A stretch of DNA of 9,027 bases from Pseudomonadota bacterium (GTDB taxonomy: Bacteria > Pseudomonadota > Alphaproteobacteria > Acetobacterales > Acetobacteraceae): contig JAJYFW010000044.1 in NCBI GenBank assembly GCA_021785335.1, positions 1 through 9,027 on the forward strand, given 5' to 3'. The translations under genes were made by a program, and so were the position numbers. A model generated the notes under the pieces. That model worked only from the letters and a program-made list of their open reading frames with translations, searched no databases and was not told where the DNA came from. This document shows positions 4,661 to 9,027 of this stretch, in pieces; position 1 is the first letter of the stretch; each line of letters starts with the position of its first letter.

Positions 4661-5425
4661 ATGGCCCGCCGCCGCCAACTCTACGAAGGTAAAGCCAAGA
4701 TCCTGTTCGAAGGGCCGGAACCCGGCACGCTCGTGCAGTACTTCAAGGACGACGCCACCGCCTTCAACGCCCAGAAAAAGGGCGTGATCACCGGCAAGGG
4801 CGTGCTCAACAACCGCATCAGCGAATACCTGATGCAGCGCCTCGCCGAGATCGGCATCCCGACCCATTTCGTGCGCCGGCTCAACATGCGCGAGCAGCTG
4901 ATCCGCGAGGTCGAGATCATCCCGGTCGAGGTGGTGGTGCGCAACGTCGCCGCCGGCAGCCTCTCGGCGCGGCTCGGCATCCAGGAAGGCACGCGCCTGC
5001 CGCGCTCGATCATCGAGTACTACTACAAGAACGACGCGCTCAACGACCCGATGGTCTCGGAGGAGCACATCACCGCCTTCGGCTGGGCGCACCCCGCGGA
5101 CATGGACGACATCGTCAATCTGACGTTGCGGATCAATGACTTCCTGGCCGGTCTTTTCCTCGGCGTCGGCATCACGCTGGTGGATTTCAAGGTCGAGTTC
5201 GGCCGCCTCTGGGAGAACGAGGAGATGCGCATCGTCCTCGCCGACGAGATCTCCCCCGACAATTGCCGGCTGTGGGACAGCAAGACCAACGAGAAAATGG
5301 ACAAGGACCGGTTCCGCCGCGACCTCGGCCGCGTCGAGGAGGCGTACCAGGAGGTCGCGCGCCGGCTCGGCATCCTGCCGGAGGCCGGGGCACGGGACGT
5401 GAAGGGCCCGGAGATCATGCAATGA
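4661..5425 (+). CDS. purC: Phosphoribosylaminoimidazole-succinocarboxamide (SAICAR) synthase
   Basis: A complete 254-residue enzyme of normal length for the bacterial family. It joins CAIR and aspartate using ATP to form SAICAR (purine step 7), the substrate of PurB. The N-terminal [11 protein letters not shown] (7-17) is the nucleotide-binding start typical of PurC. SAICAR synthetase signature 1 is seen at [15 protein letters not shown] (86-100) and signature 2 at LVDFKVEFG (173-181), followed by [13 protein letters not shown] (194-206). The ATG at 4661 is chosen because AAGGGA (4647-4652) is 8 nt upstream and family similarity begins with [10 protein letters not shown]. An in-frame ATG at 4556 would add 35 unrelated residues. 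It is the first gene of the purine operon, with 46 bp to purS. Confidence 0.97.
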   Translation: MARRRQLYEGKAKILFEGPEPGTLVQYFKDDATAFNAQKKGVITGKGVLNNRISEYLMQRLAEIGIPTHFVRRLNMREQLIREVEIIPVEVVVRNVAAGSLSARLGIQEGTRLPRSIIEYYYKNDALNDPMVSEEHITAFGWAHPADMDDIVNLTLRINDFLAGLFLGVGITLVDFKVEFGRLWENEEMRIVLADEISPDNCRLWDSKTNEKMDKDRFRRDLGRVEEAYQEVARRLGILPEAGARDVKGPEIMQ

Positions 5426-5468
5426 GTGGCGGCGCCACCTGCATCAATTTGCGCAAAGGGTTCGCCAC
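5426..5468 (+). promoter_or_regulatory. Alternative hairpin arms between purC and purS
   Basis: GTGGC (5426-5430), immediately after the purC stop, can pair with GCCAC (5434-5438) over a 3-nt loop. Alternatively GTGGCG (5426-5431) can pair with the second CGCCAC (5463-5468), directly ahead of the purS ATG at 5472. The second fold would loop out the AAAGGG ribosome-binding-like stretch (5455-5460) and place a stem between it and the start. The two folds exclude each other. Short GC stems are easily found by chance here, so this is tentative. Confidence 0.25.
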
Positions 5469-5471
5469 ACG

Positions 5472-5726
5472 ATGAAGGCTGTCGTGACCGTCATGCTCAA
5501 GCCCGGCGTGCTGGACCCGCAGGGCAAGGCGATCGGCCAGGCGCTGTCGCATCTCGGCTTCGCGGGCGTGGGCGAGGTGCGCGCGGGCAAGGTGATCGAG
5601 CTGGAACTCGCCGAGACCGACCCGGCGGCCGCGAAAAATGTCGCGGAATCAATGGCAAGGAAGCTGCTCGCCAACACCGTGATCGAGAGCTTCAAGGTGG
5701 AGATCGCCAAGGGGGACGCAACATGA
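5472..5726 (+). CDS. purS: FGAM synthase subunit PurS
   Basis: A complete 84-residue protein, the normal size for PurS, the small dimeric bridging subunit that brings PurQ and PurL together in the three-part phosphoribosylformylglycinamidine synthase. The family pattern is visible: a first beta strand, then [19 protein letters not shown] (8-26), [19 protein letters not shown] (28-46), a helix with [15 protein letters not shown], and a final strand FKVEI. PurS does not contain the catalytic residues. The ATG is at 5472; the closest Shine-Dalgarno-like stretch, AAAGGG (5455-5460), is 11 nt away, so initiation may be modest. Its TGA overlaps the purQ ATG as ATGA (5723-5726), a sign of translational coupling and balanced subunit amounts. 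Confidence 0.96.
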   Translation: MKAVVTVMLKPGVLDPQGKAIGQALSHLGFAGVGEVRAGKVIELELAETDPAAAKNVAESMARKLLANTVIESFKVEIAKGDAT

Positions 5727-6415
5727 AGGCCGGCATCGTCGTCTTCCCCGGCATCAACCGCGAGCGCGACATGGCGATCGCGCTGGAGCGTGCCTCCGGC
5801 CGCGCGCCGCGGATGATCTGGCATCGCGAGACCGACCTGCATGGCCTTGATCTCATTGTCATTCCAGGCGGCTTCTCCTACGGCGACTACCTGCGCTGCG
5901 GCGCCATGGCGGCGCAGTCCCCGGTGATGGACAGCATCCGCGCCCATGCCGCGCGCGGCGGGCACCTGCTCGGCGTCTGCAACGGCTTCCAGATCCTGGC
6001 GGAGGCGCAGCTGCTGCCCGGCGCGCTGCTGCGCAACGCCTCGCTGCGGTTCCTGTCCATGGACTGCCACCTGCGCGTGGAGCGGACGGACACGGACTTC
6101 ACCGCCCACTACCAGCGCGGCCAGGTGATCCGCGCGCCGCTGGCGCATGGCGACGGCAACTACTTCGCCGACGAGGCGACGCTCGACCGGCTGGAGGGCG
6201 AAGGGCTTGTGGCGTTCCGCTACGTGGAGCCGGACGGCGCGGTGACGGCGCGGGCCAACCGCAACGGCTCGGCGCGCAACATCGCCGGCATCCTCTCGCC
6301 CAACCGGCGCATCATGGGGCTGATGCCGCACCCCGAGGACCTGGTCGATCCGCTGATGGGCGGCACCGACGGCGCGCCGCTCTTCGAAGGCCTGGCGACG
6401 GCTCTCGCGGCGTGA
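5723..6415 (+). CDS. purQ: FGAM synthase glutaminase subunit PurQ
   Basis: A complete 230-residue class I glutamine amidotransferase of usual length. It hydrolyses glutamine and passes ammonia to PurL for conversion of FGAR to FGAM (step 4). The triad is visible: nucleophile Cys86 in GVCNGFQIL (84-92), and His203 and Glu205 in MPHPEDL (201-207). The oxyanion-region motif [18 protein letters not shown] (46-63) is typical. The N-terminal motif reads [10 protein letters not shown], where many PurQ have FPGSN(C/R)(D/E)RD, so Ser is Ile at residue 11, a mild departure away from the active site. AAGGGGGA (5709-5716) precedes the ATG by 6 nt inside the end of purS. Its own TGA overlaps the purL GTG as GTGA (6412-6415). 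The upstream in-frame extension into purS is not used. Confidence 0.97.
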   Translation: MKAGIVVFPGINRERDMAIALERASGRAPRMIWHRETDLHGLDLIVIPGGFSYGDYLRCGAMAAQSPVMDSIRAHAARGGHLLGVCNGFQILAEAQLLPGALLRNASLRFLSMDCHLRVERTDTDFTAHYQRGQVIRAPLAHGDGNYFADEATLDRLEGEGLVAFRYVEPDGAVTARANRNGSARNIAGILSPNRRIMGLMPHPEDLVDPLMGGTDGAPLFEGLATALAA

Positions 6416-8583
6416 CGAACAAGCCGGTGAATCAGGCGCTTGCGGCCGAGTTCGGCCTCAACGCCGAGGAATACGCGCGCGTGCTGGACATCATGGGCCG
6501 CACGCCGACGCTGACCGAGCTCGGCATCTTCTCGGTGATGTGGTCGGAGCACTGCTCCTACAAATCCTCCCGCGTCTGGCTGCGCACGCTGCCGACCAGG
6601 GCGCCGTGGGTGATCCACGGGCCGGGCGAGAACGCGGGCGTGGTGGCGATCGGCGAGGGCCTCGCCGCCATCTTCAAGATGGAGAGCCACAACCACCCGA
6701 GCTTCATCGAGCCCTACCAGGGTGCCGCGACCGGCGTCGGCGGCATCCTGCGCGACGTCTTCACCATGGGCGCGCGGCCGGTGGCGAACCTCAACGCGCT
6801 GCGCTTCGGCGACCCCGCGAACCCCGTCACGCGCCGGATCGTGGACGGAGTCGTCCGCGGCATCGGCGGTTACGGCAACTGTGTCGGCGTGCCGACCGTG
6901 GGCGGCGAGATCAACTTCCACCCCGCCTATGACGGCAACCCGCTGGTCAACGCGATGACCGTGGGTATCGCGCCGGCGGACCGCATCTTCCTCTCGGCCG
7001 CCGCCGGCATCGGCAACCCGGTGGTCTATGTCGGCTCCCGGACCGGGCGGGACGGCATCCACGGCGCCACCATGGCGAGTGCCGAGTTCGGCGCCGACGC
7101 CGAGGCGAAGCGCCCGACGGTGCAGGTCGGCGACCCGTTCGTCGAGAAACTGCTGATCGAGGCGTGCCTGGAACTGATGGCGACGGACGCCATCGTCGCC
7201 ATCCAGGACATGGGTGCGGCCGGCCTCACCTCCTCCTCGGTCGAGATGGCGGGCAAGGGCGGCGTCGGCATCGAGCTGGACCTCGACGAGGTGCCGCAGC
7301 GCGAGACCGGCATGTCCGCCTACGAGATGATGCTGTCGGAGAGCCAGGAGCGCATGCTGATCGTGCTGCGCCCGGGTGCCGAGGGCATCGCGCGCGCGAT
7401 CTTCGAGAAATGGGAGCTGGACTTCGCGGTGATCGGCCACCTGACCGACACCGGGCGCATCACCGTGCGCCACCAGGGCCGCGTGGAGGCGGAGATCCCG
7501 CTCGCCCCGCTCGCCGACCAGGCGCCGCTCTACCATCGCCCCACCGCGCCCTCCCCGGCGCCGAAACCGGTCGGCGCGATCCCCGCCGCGAGGCTCGCGG
7601 ACGACCTGCTGAAGCTCATCGGCTGCCCGGACCTCGCCTCCCGCGCCTGGGTGTGGGACCAGTATGACAGCACCGTGGGCGGGCAGACGGTGAAGCGCCC
7701 GGGGGCCGCGGACGCCGCCATCGTGAAGGTGGAGGGCCGCCGCCTGGCGCTGGCGCTGACCACGGACTGCACGCCGCGCTACGTCGCCGCGGACCCGGAG
7801 GCGGGTGCCGCGCAGGCCGTCGCCGAGGCCTGGCGCAACATCACCGCGACCGGCGCGCGCCCACTCGCCATCACCGACAACATGAACTTCGGCAACCCGG
7901 AAAAGCCGGTGGTGATGGGCCAGTTCGCCAGCGCCGTCGCGGGCATCGCGAAGGCGTGCACCGCGCTCGACTTCCCGGTCGTCTCCGGCAATGTCAGCCT
8001 CTACAACGAGACCGAGGGCTCGCCGATCCTGCCCACGCCCGCGATCGGCGGCCTCGGCGTGCTGGAGGACGCGGCCCGCGCCGTGGGCCTCGCCGCCGCC
8101 CCGGGCCAGGACCTGGTGCTGGTCGGCAGCGACCCCTCCCATCTCGGCCAGTCCCTGTGGCTGCGCGAGATCGCGCGGCAGGAGGCCGGCCCGCCGCCGC
8201 CGGTGGATCTCGCGGCCGAGCGCCGGCATGGCGATTTCGTCCGCGCCCGCATCGCCTCGGGCGAGGTGAAGGCCTGCCACGACGTCGCGGATGGCGGGCT
8301 GCTGGTCGCCGTCGCGGAGATGCTGATGGCCGGCAACGTGGGCGCCACGCTCGCGGGCCCGGCGGACGCCGGGTTCTGGTTCGGCGAGGACCAGGCGCGC
8401 TACGTGGCGGCGGTCGCGGACGGCGCCGCCCTGCTCGCCGCGGCGCAGGCGGCGGGCATTCCCGCGCGACTGCTCGGCCGCGCCGGCGGCGAGGGTTTGA
8501 CACTCCCCGATGGCGCAACCATATCGCTGGCTACGTTGCGTTCGGCGCACGAACGCTTCTTCCCCGCCCTGATGGAGAGCTGA
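6412..8583 (+). CDS. purL: FGAM synthase catalytic subunit PurL (small type)
   Basis: A complete 723-residue protein, the expected length for small PurL, which works with separate PurS and PurQ (the fused enterobacterial PurL is about 1,300 residues). It uses ATP and ammonia from PurQ to turn FGAR into FGAM. The motif [10 protein letters not shown] (44-53) includes the conserved catalytic His47. ATP/substrate-binding segments include FKMESHNHP (88-96), [11 protein letters not shown] (101-111), [20 protein letters not shown] (163-182) and [18 protein letters not shown] (263-280). The second AIRS-like half begins around residue 390, with [21 protein letters not shown] and [10 protein letters not shown]. 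Start codon GTG 6412 overlaps the purQ stop and has no separate ribosome binding site, so expression should depend on coupling to purQ. No truncation or missing key residue was seen. Confidence 0.97.
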   Translation: MTNKPVNQALAAEFGLNAEEYARVLDIMGRTPTLTELGIFSVMWSEHCSYKSSRVWLRTLPTRAPWVIHGPGENAGVVAIGEGLAAIFKMESHNHPSFIEPYQGAATGVGGILRDVFTMGARPVANLNALRFGDPANPVTRRIVDGVVRGIGGYGNCVGVPTVGGEINFHPAYDGNPLVNAMTVGIAPADRIFLSAAAGIGNPVVYVGSRTGRDGIHGATMASAEFGADAEAKRPTVQVGDPFVEKLLIEACLELMATDAIVAIQDMGAAGLTSSSVEMAGKGGVGIELDLDEVPQRETGMSAYEMMLSESQERMLIVLRPGAEGIARAIFEKWELDFAVIGHLTDTGRITVRHQGRVEAEIPLAPLADQAPLYHRPTAPSPAPKPVGAIPAARLADDLLKLIGCPDLASRAWVWDQYDSTVGGQTVKRPGAADAAIVKVEGRRLALALTTDCTPRYVAADPEAGAAQAVAEAWRNITATGARPLAITDNMNFGNPEKPVVMGQFASAVAGIAKACTALDFPVVSGNVSLYNETEGSPILPTPAIGGLGVLEDAARAVGLAAAPGQDLVLVGSDPSHLGQSLWLREIARQEAGPPPPVDLAAERRHGDFVRARIASGEVKACHDVADGGLLVAVAEMLMAGNVGATLAGPADAGFWFGEDQARYVAAVADGAALLAAAQAAGIPARLLGRAGGEGLTLPDGATISLATLRSAHERFFPALMES

Positions 8584-8586
8584 GAC

Positions 8587-8817
8587 GTGGCGATGCCGGC
8601 AAGCGAGATCGAGGCGCTGATCAAGGCGGCGGTCCCCGACGCCACCGTCACCATCGAGGACCTCGCCGGCGACGGCGACCACTACGCGGCGACGGTCGTG
8701 GCGGAGTCCTTCCGCGGCCTCTCGCGCGTGCGCCAGCACCAGATCGTCTACGCCGCGCTGCGCGGGCGCATGGGCGGCGAGTTGCACGCGCTGGCGCTGC
8801 AGACCTCCGCTCCCTGA
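8587..8817 (+). CDS. bolA: BolA family protein
   Basis: A complete 76-residue protein of the short, IbaG/BolA2-like type. BolA proteins use a KH-like alpha/beta fold and bind CGFS glutaredoxins around a [2Fe-2S] cluster for iron-sulfur trafficking or iron sensing. The family core GDGDHYAATVVAESFRG (28-44), RVRQHQIVYAALRGRM (47-62) and the ending GGELHALALQTSAP are clear. The conserved C-terminal His67 is the expected cluster ligand, with His32 in the variable loop a candidate second site. Start GTG 8587 is preferred because GGAG (8574-8577) is 9 nt upstream; ATG 8593 would be 15 nt from it. Only 3 bp separate it from the purL stop, so it is probably co-transcribed with the purine genes. The partner glutaredoxin follows after 43 bp. 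Confidence 0.94.
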   Translation: MAMPASEIEALIKAAVPDATVTIEDLAGDGDHYAATVVAESFRGLSRVRQHQIVYAALRGRMGGELHALALQTSAP

Positions 8818-8860
8818 ACCCCCTCACCCACCCCCAGTTCACCCACCAGGAATCCCGCTC

Positions 8861-9027
8861 ATGGCCAATATCGCGGAACGCATCCAGTCCGAGATCACCG
8901 AGAACCCGGTGATGCTCTACATGAAGGGCACGGCGATGTTCCCGCAGTGCGGCTTCTCCGCCCGCGTGGTGCAGATCCTCTCCCACATGGGCGTGCCGTT
9001 CGCCACCGCGAACGTGCTCGAGGACCC
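8861..9027 (+). CDS. grxD: Monothiol CGFS glutaredoxin, N-terminal part (partial)
   Basis: The first 55 residues of a protein cut by the window edge; the family is about 105-115 residues. CGFS glutaredoxins bind a [2Fe-2S] cluster with glutathione and transfer it to acceptor proteins, often with BolA, which is encoded just upstream. Lys22 in MKGT and the active-site motif PQCGFSARVVQIL (28-40, Cys30) are present, followed by GVPFATANVLED. The segment before the motif reads KGTAMFPQCGFS where many homologues have KGTPxxPQCGFS, a small variation. ATG 8861 is supported by AGGAA (8848-8852) 8 nt upstream and by similarity starting at the first residues. The glutathione-binding TVP and C-terminal GG-x-D motifs lie outside the window. 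Confidence 0.94.
   Translation, partial: MANIAERIQSEITENPVMLYMKGTAMFPQCGFSARVVQILSHMGVPFATANVLED

Noticed and set aside
5426..5722. In-frame extension of purQ upstream to 5426.
   Set aside because: It would overlap all of purS in another frame. PurQ similarity starts at the ATG 5723, which has its own ribosome binding site and an ATGA overlap with the purS stop.
6220..8787. An 855-codon open frame on the minus strand, antisense to purL.
   Set aside because: It is a mirror effect of high GC at third codon positions. The encoded sequence is low in complexity (His, Arg, Ala, Gly, Asp-rich), matches no family, and is fully covered by purL and bolA, which are unmistakable.
1..9027. CRISPR array, tRNA, rRNA, transposase or phage genes.
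   Set aside because: Nothing of the kind was seen: no regularly spaced long repeats, no cloverleaf sequence, and no recognisable transposase, integrase or phage protein on either strand.

Overview
The window is about 9 kb of very GC-rich DNA, with G or C at nearly every third codon position in the long genes. The gene content and order (purB, then purC-purS-purQ-purL-bolA-grxD, with small-type PurL plus separate PurS and PurQ) point to an alphaproteobacterium, most likely of the Rhodospirillales/Acetobacteraceae type. That assignment is inference from gene order and composition; no rRNA or other direct marker is present.

Layout. (1) Positions 1-267 hold the 3' end of purB on the plus strand. 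(2) Positions 291-3519 hold a three-gene minus-strand cassette, read in the order AraC-type regulator, acyl-CoA-dehydrogenase-fold enzyme, PhyH-type Fe(II)/2-oxoglutarate oxygenase. It ends convergently, only 23 bp from the purB stop. (3) Positions 3520-3873 are intergenic and carry a 17-bp direct repeat with a 20-bp period, which looks like an AraC-family operator, and a separate inverted repeat. (4) Positions 3874-4482 hold two small plus-strand ORFs separated by one in-frame TAG; the second encodes a small membrane protein resembling the membrane module of bacterial Popeye-like proteins. (5) Positions 4661-8583 form a tight purine operon: purC, purS, purQ, purL, with stop/start overlaps at purS/purQ and purQ/purL. 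(6) Positions 8587-9027 hold bolA and the start of a CGFS monothiol glutaredoxin gene, probably co-transcribed.

Functionally, PurS, PurQ and PurL together make FGAM synthase (step 4 of de novo purine synthesis), PurC makes SAICAR, and PurB releases fumarate from it. BolA and CGFS glutaredoxins form a [2Fe-2S] heterocomplex in iron-sulfur cluster trafficking.

The most notable item is the minus-strand cassette lying between purB and purC. Its acyl-CoA dehydrogenase homologue lacks a Glu at both usual catalytic-base positions and instead has the Arg and Gln known from 3-sulfinopropanoyl-CoA desulfinase (Acd). The cassette is therefore a candidate regulated organosulfur catabolic unit that pairs such an enzyme with an orphan, EctD-like dioxygenase. 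That reading is inference. The family assignments themselves are firm.
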